Source of the DNA: Escherichia ruysiae
GTDB taxonomy: Bacteria; Pseudomonadota; Gammaproteobacteria; Enterobacterales; Enterobacteriaceae
Strand: one strand, 5' to 3'
DNA: 64,000 bases
NCBI RefSeq assembly: GCF_902498915.1
Contig: NZ_CABVLQ010000001.1
A program made the translations under genes and the position numbers. Each line of letters begins with the position of its first letter. The stretch's first letter is position 1. Positions 17,400 to 27,096 of the stretch are shown here, piece by piece. Under the pieces are notes generated by a model. The model was not told the origin of the DNA, ran no database searches, and saw only the letters and a list, made by a program, of their open reading frames with translations.

Positions 17400-18518
17400 A
17401 TGAAATACGATCTCATCATTATTGGCAGCGGTTCCGTAGGCGCTGCAGCCGGGTATTATGCCACTCGGGCCGGTTTGAAAGTGCTGATGACCGACGCCCA
17501 TATGCCGCCGCACCAACACGGCAGCCACCACGGTGATACACGATTAATTCGCCATGCTTATGGTGAAGGTGAAAAGTATGTTCCGTTGGTACTTCGCGCG
17601 CAAACCCTGTGGGATGAACTCTCCCGTTACAACGAAGAAGACCCCATTTTTGTGCGCTCTGGCGTCATTAACCTCGGCCCAGCCGACTCCGAATTCCTCG
17701 CCAATGTCGCCCACAGCGCGGAACAATGGCAACTCAACGTCGAAAAACTGGATGCGCAAACCATTATGGCTCGCTGGCCTGAAATACGCGTCCCTGACAA
17801 TTACATCGGCTTGTTTGAGGCTGATTCTGGCTTTCTGCGCAGCGAACTGGCAATTAAAACCTGGATCCAACTGGCGAAGGAAGCTGGCTGTGCCCAACTG
17901 TTCAACTGCCCGGTCACCGCAATTCGTCATGACGATGACGGCGTAACTATTGAAACAGCTGACGGCGAGTATCAGGCGAAAAAAGCGATCGTCTGCGCGG
18001 GAACCTGGGTAAAAGACCTGCTGCCAGAACTGCCTGTCCAGCCAGTACGCAAAGTGTTCGCCTGGTATCAGGCCGATGGTCGTTATAGCGTGAAAAATAA
18101 ATTTCCGGCCTTTACCGGAGAACTGCCCAATGGCGATCAGTATTACGGCTTTCCCGCCGAAAATGACGCTCTGAAAATTGGAAAACATAATGGTGGTCAG
18201 GTGATTCATTCAGCGGATGAACGCGTTCCGTTTGCTGAAATCGCCAGTGACGGTTCTGAAGCATTTCCCTTCTTACGTAGCATACTGCCGGGCATTGGTT
18301 GCTGCCTGTACGGAGCTGCCTGTACCTACGATAATTCGCCTGATGAAGATTTTATTATCGACACCCTGCCCGGTCACGATAATACGCTGCTGATTACCGG
18401 CCTGAGTGGTCACGGATTTAAATTTGCATCGGTATTAGGGGAAATAGCCGCCGATTTTGCGCAAGGTATAAATAGCGATTTTGATTTGACGCCATTCAGA
18501 CTTTCCCGCTTCAAATAA
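17400..18518 (+). CDS. solA: N-methyl-L-tryptophan oxidase SolA
   Basis: SolA (372 aa) is a monomeric sarcosine oxidase-type flavoenzyme that demethylates N-methyl-L-tryptophan with covalently bound FAD. The Rossmann motif is at the start (DLIIIGSGSVGAAAGYYA, GxGxxG). The HGDTRLIRHAYGEG motif near residue 45 is typical of the family. The FAD-linking cysteine region CLYGAACTYDNSPDEDF is near residue 310. AGAGAGAAAAAA precedes the start. Terminators bracket the gene, so it appears monocistronic. Confidence 0.97.
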   Translation: MKYDLIIIGSGSVGAAAGYYATRAGLKVLMTDAHMPPHQHGSHHGDTRLIRHAYGEGEKYVPLVLRAQTLWDELSRYNEEDPIFVRSGVINLGPADSEFLANVAHSAEQWQLNVEKLDAQTIMARWPEIRVPDNYIGLFEADSGFLRSELAIKTWIQLAKEAGCAQLFNCPVTAIRHDDDGVTIETADGEYQAKKAIVCAGTWVKDLLPELPVQPVRKVFAWYQADGRYSVKNKFPAFTGELPNGDQYYGFPAENDALKIGKHNGGQVIHSADERVPFAEIASDGSEAFPFLRSILPGIGCCLYGAACTYDNSPDEDFIIDTLPGHDNTLLITGLSGHGFKFASVLGEIAADFAQGINSDFDLTPFRLSRFK

Positions 18519-18526
18519 TCATCATC

Positions 18527-18551
18527 ACGGCCTCAAAATGAGGCCGTTTTT
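18527..18551 (+). terminator. Terminator after solA
   Basis: ACGGCCTC-AAAAT-GAGGCCGT stem loop followed by TTTT, 9 bases after the solA stop. Confidence 0.9.
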
Positions 18552-18564
18552 ACAGGAGTATTTA

Positions 18565-18678
18565 ATGCGTCGGCTGTTGAACTATCTCATCAATAATATT
18601 CGCGAGCATCTGATGCTTTATCTTTTTCTGTGGGGATTATTGGCCATTATGGATCTGATCTACGTGATTTATTTTTAA
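18565..18678 (+). CDS. yceO: Small membrane protein YceO
   Basis: This 37-codon frame encodes MRRLLNYLINNIREHLMLYL and continues into a single hydrophobic helix (LFLWGLLAIMDLIYV). It matches the small K-12 protein YceO, whose annotated form may start a few codons upstream. A good ribosome site (ACAGGAG, 18552-18558) precedes this ATG by 6 bases and decides the start. The frame lies directly after the solA terminator. A biofilm or stress role has been reported for yceO; nothing in the sequence confirms it. Confidence 0.85.
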   Translation: MRRLLNYLINNIREHLMLYLFLWGLLAIMDLIYVIYF

Positions 18679-18939
18679 CCACGCAGCACTGACATAAATT
18701 GACAAAAACTTAATCTCTCTTTCATTTGGTGTGAAAAATTGAATAAGCTTATGTCTCTCTTAACTTCATTCCCCAGACATACCTCATCCTGAAACCACTA
18801 AACTTATGAAGATTCTTTCATTATTAAATCAAAATTATTGAAATAAAAATAAATATCATTTGAATTGTTATTTTTAAGTTGCAATTCATTCTCCAACGCG
18901 CCATTTTCATTCTTTCGCAAATAAGTTTCGGATGCACTG

Positions 18940-19506
18940 ATGTCCCTTACAAATACCCCCAAACGCTATGGTGTTATATCAATGACCTTTCATTGGCTGA
19001 GTGCAATCATTATCTACTGCATGTTTGCTTTAGGGCTATGGATGGTAACACTCAGTTATTACGATGGCTGGTATCACAAAGCACCAGAGCTGCATAAAAG
19101 CGTCGGTATTCTGCTCATGATGGGGCTGGTTATACGCATTCTGTGGCGTGTTATATCCCCACCACCTGGTCCGTTGCAAAGTTATTCGACCATGACGCGT
19201 CTCGGCGCACAAATTGGACATCTCGCGCTATACCTTTTGCTCTTCGCCATTGGCATCAGCGGCTATCTCATCTCGACCGCCGATGGCAAACCAATCAGCG
19301 TTTTTGGCTGGTTTGACATCCCCGCGACCCTTGCCGATGCTGGCGCACAGGCTGACTTAGCCGGTGCCCTGCATTTTTGGCTAGCGTGGAGCGTCGTCGT
19401 ACTGTCCGTTATGCACGGATTTATGGCCCTGAAGCATCATTTCATCGATAAAGACGACACCCTGAAGCGTATGCTGGGAAAATCGTCATCTGACTATGGA
19501 GTATAA
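18940..19506 (+). CDS. yceJ: Cytochrome b561-like protein YceJ
   Basis: YceJ (188 aa) is a four-helix membrane cytochrome b561. Histidines expected to ligate haem are visible in TFHWLSA (near 17), ELHKSVG (near 51), GALHFWLAW (near 143) and [11 protein letters not shown] (near 158). It pairs with yceI, which starts one base after its stop; the two are likely one operon. The 260 bases upstream (18679-18939) are AT-rich and hold no gene I can identify. Confidence 0.93.
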
Positions 19507-19507
19507 A

Positions 19508-20083
19508 ATGAAAAAAAGCCTGCTTGGTTTAACCTTCGCTTCCCTGATGTTCTCTGCCGGTTCAGCTGTCGCCGCCGATTACAAAATTGACAAAGAAGGT
19601 CAGCACGCCTTTGTCAATTTCCGCATCCAGCATCTTGGCTATAGCTGGTTATATGGCACCTTTAAAGATTTCGACGGTACTTTTACCTTTGATGAAAAGA
19701 ACCCAGCTGCTGATAAAGTGAATGTGACAATTAACACCACCAGCGTCGATACCAATCACGCCGAACGTGATAAGCATCTTCGCAGCGCAGATTTCCTCAA
19801 CACCGCAAAATATCCGCAGGCGACGTTCACTTCTACCAGCGTGAAGAAAGACGGTGATGAGCTGGATATTACGGGTGATCTGACACTCAATGGCGTAACC
19901 AAACCAGTAACGCTGGAAGCAAAATTGATTGGTCAGGGCGACGATCCGTGGGGCGGTAAACGTGCGGGCTTCGAGGCAGAAGGCAAAATTAAGCTGAAAG
20001 ACTTCAACATTAAGACTGATTTAGGTCCAGCTTCGCAGGAGGTTGATCTGATTATTTCGGTGGAAGGTGTACAGCAGAAGTAA
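19508..20083 (+). CDS. yceI: Periplasmic YceI-family protein, base- and osmotic-shock inducible
   Basis: YceI (191 aa) has a lipocalin-like beta-barrel that binds polyisoprenoids in homologues. A signal peptide is visible ([19 protein letters not shown], cleavage after VAA near residue 22). The mature protein starts [20 protein letters not shown], the family signature. The start four codons inside the longest frame gives the usual length, with GGAGTA as ribosome site. It is probably translated with yceJ. Confidence 0.95.
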
Positions 20084-20095
20084 TGCATAGATGTT

Positions 20096-20116
20096 GCCGG
20101 ATGACGCGCATCCGGC
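20096..20116. repeat. REP element between yceI and trhO
   Basis: GCCGGAT-GACGCGC-ATCCGGC palindrome, the conserved REP core, sits between two convergent genes. Confidence 0.85.
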
Positions 20117-20124
20117 ACGAATGT

Positions 20125-21177
20125 TTATTTTGTTGGATCAGGAATGACCAGCGTCGTGTTCAGCCGTCCACGCGATTTATTAAAGATCTTATTGCCATTT
20201 TCTCGCCCGGCACGACGGCGGCGCTGTTCTTCTGGCGGTAATGCGCTTTCTTCACAGCAAATCTCACTACAACAGCCCTTGAATTTCTCGGCACATGCCG
20301 GACACTGGATAAACAACAGATGACAGCCATCATTTCTACAATTGGTATGGCTGTCACAAGGTGTGCCGCACTGATGACAATGCGCAATAATTTCGTCAGA
20401 GATCCGCTCGCCCATCCGCTCGTCAAAAACAAAATTTTTACCAATAAAGCGGACAGGCAAACCTTGTTCACGCGCCTTACGAGCGTATTCAATAATCCCG
20501 CCTTCAATATGCCAGACTTTATTGAATCCGTTATGTTTCATCCAGGCACTGGCCTTTTCGCAACGAATACCACCGGTACAGTACATCACGATTTTTTTAT
20601 CTTTATGCACCTGCATCATCTCAACCGCTTTTGGCAGTTGTTCGCGAAAGGTATCTGCCGGAATTTCCAGCGCGTTTTCAAAATGCCCCACTTCATATTC
20701 ATAGTGGTTGCGCATATCGATAAACAGCGCATCGGGATCATCAAGCATGGCATTCACTTCCGCTGCTTGCAGGTATTCCCCCACGTTACTGGCATCAAAT
20801 TGAGGATCGTCAATACCATCGGCAACAATTCGGTCGCGAACCTTCATGCGCAGCACCCAGAAGGATTTCCCGTCATCATCCAGCGCAATATTCAGACGTA
20901 AACCGTTTAAAGCAGGATCAAAAGCATAAAGCTGTGCGCGAAATGTCTCTACGTTGCTCGCCGGTACGCTGATTTGTGCGTTGATCCCTTCATGCGCCAG
21001 ATAGACCCGCCCAAAGACATTCAACGCGGTAAATAGCTTATATAAAGCATCGCGGGTCGTTTTGGGATCGGTAATGTGGAAATATTTATAGAACGAAATG
21101 GTGGTACGTGGTTCGCTCTCGGCCAGCATTTTGGCTTTCAGCGCGTCATTAGAAATGCGGTTGTGTAACACTGGCAT
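20125..21177 (-). CDS. trhO: tRNA uridine(34) hydroxylase TrhO (YceA)
   Basis: TrhO (350 aa) carries out oxygen-dependent hydroxylation of U34 in tRNAs, a step towards 5-carboxymethoxyuridine. An N-terminal acylphosphatase-like domain is followed by a rhodanese domain with the active-site loop MYCTGGIRCEKASAW (Cys near residue 180). A cysteine-rich C-terminal zinc-binding region follows (CHQCGTPCDSHTNC, then CPACAEKFKGCCSEICC). The start MPVLHNRISN gives the family length and discards an 18-codon extension. Confidence 0.95.
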   Translation of the reverse strand: MPVLHNRISNDALKAKMLAESEPRTTISFYKYFHITDPKTTRDALYKLFTALNVFGRVYLAHEGINAQISVPASNVETFRAQLYAFDPALNGLRLNIALDDDGKSFWVLRMKVRDRIVADGIDDPQFDASNVGEYLQAAEVNAMLDDPDALFIDMRNHYEYEVGHFENALEIPADTFREQLPKAVEMMQVHKDKKIVMYCTGGIRCEKASAWMKHNGFNKVWHIEGGIIEYARKAREQGLPVRFIGKNFVFDERMGERISDEIIAHCHQCGTPCDSHTNCRNDGCHLLFIQCPACAEKFKGCCSEICCEESALPPEEQRRRRAGRENGNKIFNKSRGRLNTTLVIPDPTK

Positions 21178-21401
21178 GGTGTACGGTTCCTGCAGGGTGG
21201 GAAAGTAAAAATCCGCAGCATGATATAGCAATTATCGACAATTAACATCCATACATTTTACGCTACATTTGCGCATTAAAAATTATTAATGATTTACATA
21301 CGCGGTAATTTCGCCCAGTCTTCGGTCACAAATTTTGGTTGCGGACGAAAAAATGCGACAATACATACAATTGCCCGTATAGGTTGAAAGACAGGATTTA
21401 T

Positions 21402-22322
21402 ATGACGAATCTACCCAAGTTCTCCACCGCACTGCTTCATCCGCGTTATTGGTTAACCTGGTTGGGTATTGGCGTACTTTGGTTGGTCGTGCAATTGCCC
21501 TACCCGGTCATCTACCGTCTCGGTTGTGGATTAGGAAAACTGGCGTTACATGTTATGAAACGTCGCGCCAAAATTGTACATCGCAATCTGGAACTGTGCT
21601 TCCCGGAGATGAGCGAACAAGAACGCCATGAAATGATGGTGAAGAATTTCGAATCCGTTGGGATGGGGCTGATGGAGACCGGCATGGCGTGGTTCTGGTC
21701 GGATCGTCGAATTGCCCGCTGGACGGAAGTGATTGGCATGGAACATATCCGTGACGTGCAGGCGCAAAAGCGCGGCATTCTGTTGGTCGGCATCCATTTC
21801 CTGACGCTGGAGCTGGGCGCAAGGCAATTTGGTATGCAGGAACCGGGTATCGGCGTCTATCGCCCAAACGATAATCCGTTGCTCGACTGGCTGCAAACCT
21901 GGGGGCGCCTGCGTTCGAATAAATCGATGCTTGATCGCAAAGACTTAAAAGGAATGATCCGGGCACTAAAGAAAGGCGAAGTGGTCTGGTATGCGCCAGA
22001 TCACGATTACGGCCCGCGCTCAAGTGTTTTCGTGCCGCTGTTTGCTGTTGAGCAGGCGGCGACCACCAGTGGCACCTGGATGCTGGCGAAAATGTCTGGT
22101 GCGTGCCTGGTGCCGTTTGTTCCGCGTCGTAAGCCAGACGGCAAAGGGTATCAGTTGATCATGCTGCCGCCAGAGTGTTCACCTCCGTTGGATAACGCTG
22201 AAATCACCGCTGCATGGATGAATAAAGTGGTCGAAAAATGCATCATGATGGCACCGGAACAGTATATGTGGCTGCATCGTCGCTTTAAAACGCGCCCGGA
22301 AGGCGTACCTTCACGCTATTAA
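21402..22322 (+). CDS. lpxL: Lipid A lauroyltransferase LpxL
   Basis: LpxL (306 aa) adds laurate to Kdo2-lipid IVA at the inner-membrane cytoplasmic face. One N-terminal membrane anchor (LTWLGIGVLWLVVQLPY) is seen. The HX4(D/E) catalytic motif is in GIHFLTLELGAR (near residue 132), followed by the conserved GVYRPNDNPL and YAPDHDYGPR segments of the family. The start MTNLPKFS follows a GACAGGA ribosome site. Divergent from trhO across about 220 AT-rich bases. Confidence 0.97.
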   Translation: MTNLPKFSTALLHPRYWLTWLGIGVLWLVVQLPYPVIYRLGCGLGKLALHVMKRRAKIVHRNLELCFPEMSEQERHEMMVKNFESVGMGLMETGMAWFWSDRRIARWTEVIGMEHIRDVQAQKRGILLVGIHFLTLELGARQFGMQEPGIGVYRPNDNPLLDWLQTWGRLRSNKSMLDRKDLKGMIRALKKGEVVWYAPDHDYGPRSSVFVPLFAVEQAATTSGTWMLAKMSGACLVPFVPRRKPDGKGYQLIMLPPECSPPLDNAEITAAWMNKVVEKCIMMAPEQYMWLHRRFKTRPEGVPSRY

Positions 22323-22331
22323 ATCTCCCTT

Positions 22332-22357
22332 GCCGGATGTTTCGAACTGCATCCGGC
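22332..22357. repeat. REP-like palindrome after lpxL
   Basis: GCCGGAT and ATCCGGC arms separated by 12 bases, 10 bases after the lpxL stop. Confidence 0.7.
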
Positions 22358-22492
22358 ATTACCACTACAAATCCTCCTGATTTAGCGATAAAAGCTCTGT
22401 ACATTGCGTCACTTATAAGTCAGGCGCATAATTAGTGTGCTTACTTTTTCTTCTTTTAATCACCGCGCCTGGCGCACCAACAGCGGATTGCT

Positions 22493-23719
22493 ATGTCACT
22501 CTGTGAAAATGACACCCCCATAAACTGGAAACGAAACCTGATCGTTGCCTGGCTAGGTTGTTTTCTTACCGGTGCCGCCTTCAGTCTGGTGATGCCATTC
22601 TTACCCCTCTACGTTGAGCAACTTGGCATCACCGGCCACAGCGCGCTGAATATGTGGTCGGGGATTGTCTTCAGTATTACCTTTTTATTTTCCGCCATCG
22701 CCTCCCCTTTCTGGGGCGGGCTTGCCGACCGCAAAGGCAGAAAAATCATGTTATTGCGTTCTGCTCTCGGCATGGGCATCGTGATGGTGCTGATGGGGCT
22801 GGCGCAAAATATCTGGCAGTTTTTGATTCTGCGGGCGCTGCTTGGTTTGCTTGGCGGATTTGTCCCCAACGCCAATGCTCTTATCGCCACACAAGTACCG
22901 CGTAATAAAAGCGGCTGGGCGCTGGGCACGCTCTCCACCGGCGGCGTTAGCGGCGCGTTGCTCGGCCCGATGGCTGGTGGCTTACTCGCTGATAACTACG
23001 GCTTACGTCCGGTATTCTTTATTACCGCCAGTGTGCTCATACTCTGCTTTTTCGTCACCCTGTTTTGTATCAGAGAAAAATTCCAGCCCGTCAGCAAAAA
23101 AGAGATGCTGCACATGCGGGAAGTCGTAACATCGCTTAAAAATCCGAAACTGGTACTTAGCCTGTTTGTCACAACATTAATTATCCAGATTGCTACTGGA
23201 TCTATCGCACCAATCCTGACGCTGTATGTCCGCGAACTGGCAGGAAATGTCAGTAATATCGCCTTTATTAGTGGCATGATCGCCTCCGTGCCCGGCGTGG
23301 CTGCACTGCTAAGTGCTCCACGACTTGGTAAACTTGGCGATCGTATCGGGCCAGAAAAGATCCTGATAACTGCGCTGATCTTTTCTGTGCTGCTGTTGAT
23401 CCCAATGTCTTATGTCCAGACACCACTGCAACTGGGGATTTTACGCTTTTTGCTCGGCGCCGCAGACGGCGCTCTGCTCCCAGCCGTACAAACGTTGCTG
23501 GTTTATAATTCGACCAACCAAATCGCCGGACGCATTTTCAGCTATAACCAGTCGTTTCGCGATATTGGCAACGTTACGGGGCCGTTGATGGGCGCAGCTA
23601 TTTCAGCACACTACGGCTTTCGTGCTGTATTTCTGGTTACCGCCGGAGTCGTTTTGTTTAACGCGGTCTATTCGTGGAACAGCCTGCGCCGTCGCCGACT
23701 CCCCCAGGTATCGAACTGA
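22493..23719 (+). CDS. mdtG: MFS efflux transporter MdtG
   Basis: MdtG (408 aa) is a 12-segment major facilitator exporter linked to fosfomycin and deoxycholate tolerance and, in K-12, part of the MarA/SoxS/Rob regulon. Motif A is readable as GGLADRKGRKIM between TM2 and TM3. A degenerate copy, PRLGKLGDRIGPEK, lies between TM8 and TM9. The length is typical. A marbox is expected upstream but was not assigned by eye. Confidence 0.96.
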   Translation: MSLCENDTPINWKRNLIVAWLGCFLTGAAFSLVMPFLPLYVEQLGITGHSALNMWSGIVFSITFLFSAIASPFWGGLADRKGRKIMLLRSALGMGIVMVLMGLAQNIWQFLILRALLGLLGGFVPNANALIATQVPRNKSGWALGTLSTGGVSGALLGPMAGGLLADNYGLRPVFFITASVLILCFFVTLFCIREKFQPVSKKEMLHMREVVTSLKNPKLVLSLFVTTLIIQIATGSIAPILTLYVRELAGNVSNIAFISGMIASVPGVAALLSAPRLGKLGDRIGPEKILITALIFSVLLLIPMSYVQTPLQLGILRFLLGAADGALLPAVQTLLVYNSTNQIAGRIFSYNQSFRDIGNVTGPLMGAAISAHYGFRAVFLVTAGVVLFNAVYSWNSLRRRRLPQVSN

Positions 23720-23801
23720 TTTTTCGCCTTTCATACTTGCAAAAGCGGAGAATCAGCTATTCTTTCCCTGAACACCTCAGCAAATCAAAGGGAGAGTCGT
23801 G

Positions 23802-24176
23802 ATGACTATGTACGCAACGCTTGAAGAAGCCATTGATGCCGCACGCGAAGAATTTCTTGCTGACAACCCCGGCATCGACGCCGAAGAAGCGAATGTGCAA
23901 CAGTTCAATGTCCAGAAATATATTCTGCAAGATGGCGACATTATGTGGCAGGTTGAGTTTTTAGCCGATGAGGGCGAAGAAGGTGAATGCCTGCCAATGT
24001 TCAGTGGAGAAGCCGCACAAAGCATCTTTGATGGCGACTATGATGAGATTGAAATCCGCCAGGAATGGCAGGAAGAAAATACCCTGCATGAATGGGACGA
24101 AGGTGAATTTCAGCTTGAACCACCGCTGGATACCGAAGAAGGACGCGCAGCAGCAGATGAGTGGGATGAGCGTTAA
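23802..24176 (+). CDS. msyB: Acidic protein MsyB
   Basis: MsyB (124 aa) is a very acidic soluble protein that suppresses secY/secA defects when overproduced. The whole chain is rich in Glu and Asp (for example EQEENTLHEW-type and DTEEGRAAADEWDE stretches). GAGAGTCGTG precedes two adjacent starts; the ATG at 23802 gives the usual length. Its stop codon abuts the end of yceK on the other strand with no gap. Confidence 0.95.
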   Translation: MTMYATLEEAIDAAREEFLADNPGIDAEEANVQQFNVQKYILQDGDIMWQVEFLADEGEEGECLPMFSGEAAQSIFDGDYDEIEIRQEWQEENTLHEWDEGEFQLEPPLDTEEGRAAADEWDER

Positions 24177-24404
24177 TTACTCATATGCTCCGTGATGAAT
24201 GTCGATCGGTAGCAGTAAGGTATCAAAGACTAAAGAGAAAGGGAGATCAAGGATTGTGACATAGCGCCATGCGGAGTCACGTACATCCCATTGCACGCCG
24301 GGATAATATTGGTTGCCATGCCCCTGTCCCGGTATGGTGCGGCTAATGATGCTGCCACAACCACTCAGCAAGGTAACCATGATGCTGACTACGATGAAAC
24401 GCAT
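24177..24404 (-). CDS. yceK: Putative lipoprotein YceK
   Basis: YceK (75 aa) is a small DUF1375 lipoprotein. The signal sequence ends in the lipobox LLSGC near residue 16. The mature part contains YYPGVQWDVRDSAWRYV and DLPFSLVFDTLLLPID, typical of this family. The function is unknown. It lies tail to tail with msyB. Confidence 0.92.
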   Translation of the reverse strand: MRFIVVSIMVTLLSGCGSIISRTIPGQGHGNQYYPGVQWDVRDSAWRYVTILDLPFSLVFDTLLLPIDIHHGAYE

Positions 24405-24420
24405 TTGAACCCTCTTCCGT

Positions 24421-24455
24421 AAAAAAATACCGGCATAACGCCGGTATTTTTATTG
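24421..24455 (-). terminator. Bidirectional terminator between opgH and yceK
   Basis: ATACCGGC-ATAAC-GCCGGTAT with seven A residues on the left and a T-tract on the right. It lies downstream of opgH on the minus strand and upstream of yceK. Confidence 0.85.
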
Positions 24456-24478
24456 CTGACAAAATGCTTGTTGTTTTT

Positions 24479-24508
24479 GCCGGATGCGGCATGAACGCCT
24501 TATCCGGC
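24479..24508. repeat. REP element downstream of opgH
   Basis: GCCGGATGCGGC and a matching TTATCCGGC arm form a typical REP palindrome. Confidence 0.8.
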
Positions 24509-24552
24509 CTACGAAACCTTGCAAATTCAATATATTGCAGGTATCTACACTT

Positions 24553-27096
24553 TTATTGCGAAGCCGCATCCGGTTTACGCAATGCCAGTGGATTCAACTT
24601 TATCCCTTCGTAGTAACTCACCCATGAAGAATATCTCTCCGGGGAATTCCAGACGCGGAAATGCAAACGAGCCATCGTCACCGGATCGCTTAGCAGCACC
24701 AGACGACGATCGCGATTCAGCTTCTCTGGCGTCTCGTTCAGCGCCTGTTCAACATGGCGGTCACGGGCGATTTCCAGCACCTTACTGGCGCGGTGACGCG
24801 CAGTGGCCATTGCCGTTGCCAGAGCGTTAAACGACGGATTAAACACTGCATGCATAAAGCCATCGTCGAGAGAACGTTGACGGTTCATCTCAAGGAAACG
24901 ATCGGTATCGATCAGTACCTGAGGCGGTGAATACTCTTCCGGGATCAGGAACAGTTTCCAGCGTTTCGTGCGCAGCCCAACGGTTGTACGGCTGGAGATC
25001 ACCGAAACAAACGGTGACAGAATCAGCGAGAAGACAATCGGTGCCAGCCAGAACAGGAAACGCAGATCCAGCCACGCCATACCGACCGCCCACACTAACC
25101 CCAGCAGCAACTGTGAGCCGTGGCGTTTAAACGCTTCGCCCCAGGAGGTAGAGTCGTCATCACGTTGCGGGGAATTCCACACCACTTCCCAGCCAAGGAA
25201 GGCGCTAACCACGAATACCGTATGGAACAACATACGCACCGGCGCCAACAGCACGGAGAACAGCACTTCTAACAGCAGCGATAACGTAACTCGCCAGAAG
25301 CCGCCATACTCTTTAGTCCCTTTGCACCAAATAAGCAAAATACTCAACAACTTCGGCAGGAACAGCAGCACCATCGTCGAGGCAAACAGCGCAATCGCCA
25401 GTTCAGGACGCCACTGTGGCCAGACCGGGAATAACTGCCGTGGTTGCAGGAAGTATTGCGGTTCGGTAAGCGCGTGCACGACCTGCAATGCGGTAGAGAG
25501 CGCAAGGAACATAAACCACAGCGGTGCGGAAAGATAAGACATCACGCCCGTCAGGAACACCGCGCGGTGAACCGGGTGCATCCCTTTAACCAGGAACAAA
25601 CGGAAGTTCATCAGGTTACCATGGCACCAGCGGCGATCACGTTTTAACTCGTCAAGCAGGTTAGGCGGCAGTTCTTCATAAGAGCCAGGGAGATCGTAAG
25701 CAATCCATACCCCCCAGCCTGCACGGCGCATCAGTGCGGCTTCCACGAAGTCGTGCGAAAGGATTGAACCCGCAAATGATCCTTCACCAGGCAGCGGCGC
25801 CAGCGCGCAGTGCTCGATAAACGGTTTCACGCGGATAATCGCATTATGCCCCCAGTAGTGCGACTCGCCGAGCTGCCAGAAATGCAAACCGGCAGTGAAC
25901 AATGGCCCATAGACACGGGTCGCAAACTGTTGGCAACGTGCATATAGCGTATCCATACCAGACGCTTTCGGCGACGACTGGATAATCCCGGCGTTCGGGT
26001 TGGCTTCCATCAGGCGCACCAGACCGCACAAACAATCACCGGTCATCACCGAGTCCGCATCCAGCACCACCATGTAGCTGTACTGGCTACCCCAGCGACG
26101 GCAGAAATCGTCAATGTTACCGCTTTTACGCTTCACGCGACGGCGGCGACGGCGATAGAAAATCTGGCCCTCGCCCTGCACTTCGGCGATCAGCTCCATC
26201 CAGGCTTTTTGTTCTGCCACACAGATGTCCGGGTTGTAGCTGTCACTCAGGATATAAACATCAAAGTGTTTGGCATTACCAGTCGCTTTCACGGATTCCC
26301 ACGTTGCACGCAGACCTGCAAAAACGCGATTCACGTCTTCGTTACAGATAGGCATGATCAATGCTGTGCGATGCTCCGGATTTAACGGTTCATCGCCAAC
26401 GGTTGAAGCGGAAATACTGTATTTATCGCGCCCAATAAGCAGTTGCAGGAAGCCCATCAACGCCGTCCAGAAACCGGCTGACACCCAGCAGAAAAGAACA
26501 GCGAAGAGGATCAGAATACCGGTTTGCAGCATGTAAGGCAGAAGCTGCATAAAGGAAACCCACAAATCCTGATCGACCATATCAACTGGATTAATCAGCG
26601 CCCACCCCTGATAAGGCAGAATGGTCTTCATATACCAGGTAGCGACGACGGTTTGCGCCAGAGTGAGAAGAAGCAGGATGTAACGACGGATGGTGCCGAC
26701 GGTACGCCACTTTTGCTCGCTCTCCTGCTCTTCTTTGGTCAATCGCGCCAGATAGCGCGGCGTCACATCGCGCCCACGCAGACGATCCCAGAAACGACCA
26801 ACCGGGTTAGTACGCCACGGATCGGGGAACATAGAAGAACGTTTTGCTTTCGGCATTGCCTTAAGCTGATCGCGCCCTTCGTCGTCTTGAATTAACTGTC
26901 CATCAGCGAGTGAATCTGGCCAGGCTTGTTCCAGACGTGCTTTTACCGACCCTTGCGGGGAGTCATCCTCTCGCGCCCAGGTTCGGTGTTCAGCATCCAG
27001 CGCCTGATGAACAGCGCGGATATCAGTCTTCGGCAATGCCGCTTTCTCGCTTGCGGAGATGGGCATTGCGTCAATGTACTCGGTTGTCTTATTCAT
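24553..27096 (-). CDS. opgH: Osmoregulated periplasmic glucan glucosyltransferase OpgH
   Basis: OpgH (847 aa) is an inner-membrane family 2 glycosyltransferase that makes the beta-1,2 glucan backbone from UDP-glucose; in E. coli it also couples nutrient status to cell size through FtsZ. The catalytic cytosolic domain shows VVLDADSVMTGD (DxD-type, near residue 345), the acidic base in LSHDFVEAALMRR, and the RRWCHGN (QxxRW-like RDRRWCHGN) motif. About eight membrane segments surround it. The start MNKTTEYID overlaps the opgG end by 8 bases, indicating coupling. Confidence 0.98.
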   Translation of the reverse strand: MNKTTEYIDAMPISASEKAALPKTDIRAVHQALDAEHRTWAREDDSPQGSVKARLEQAWPDSLADGQLIQDDEGRDQLKAMPKAKRSSMFPDPWRTNPVGRFWDRLRGRDVTPRYLARLTKEEQESEQKWRTVGTIRRYILLLLTLAQTVVATWYMKTILPYQGWALINPVDMVDQDLWVSFMQLLPYMLQTGILILFAVLFCWVSAGFWTALMGFLQLLIGRDKYSISASTVGDEPLNPEHRTALIMPICNEDVNRVFAGLRATWESVKATGNAKHFDVYILSDSYNPDICVAEQKAWMELIAEVQGEGQIFYRRRRRRVKRKSGNIDDFCRRWGSQYSYMVVLDADSVMTGDCLCGLVRLMEANPNAGIIQSSPKASGMDTLYARCQQFATRVYGPLFTAGLHFWQLGESHYWGHNAIIRVKPFIEHCALAPLPGEGSFAGSILSHDFVEAALMRRAGWGVWIAYDLPGSYEELPPNLLDELKRDRRWCHGNLMNFRLFLVKGMHPVHRAVFLTGVMSYLSAPLWFMFLALSTALQVVHALTEPQYFLQPRQLFPVWPQWRPELAIALFASTMVLLFLPKLLSILLIWCKGTKEYGGFWRVTLSLLLEVLFSVLLAPVRMLFHTVFVVSAFLGWEVVWNSPQRDDDSTSWGEAFKRHGSQLLLGLVWAVGMAWLDLRFLFWLAPIVFSLILSPFVSVISSRTTVGLRTKRWKLFLIPEEYSPPQVLIDTDRFLEMNRQRSLDDGFMHAVFNPSFNALATAMATARHRASKVLEIARDRHVEQALNETPEKLNRDRRLVLLSDPVTMARLHFRVWNSPERYSSWVSYYEGIKLNPLALRKPDAASQ

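Noticed and set aside
17544..18209. 221-codon frame on the minus strand inside solA
   Set aside because: Shadow of solA; no recognisable domain and no credible ribosome site. The plus strand is a complete flavoenzyme.
20320..20901. 193-codon plus-strand frame inside trhO
   Set aside because: Antisense to a complete, conserved rhodanese-domain gene; the composition mirrors the coding strand.
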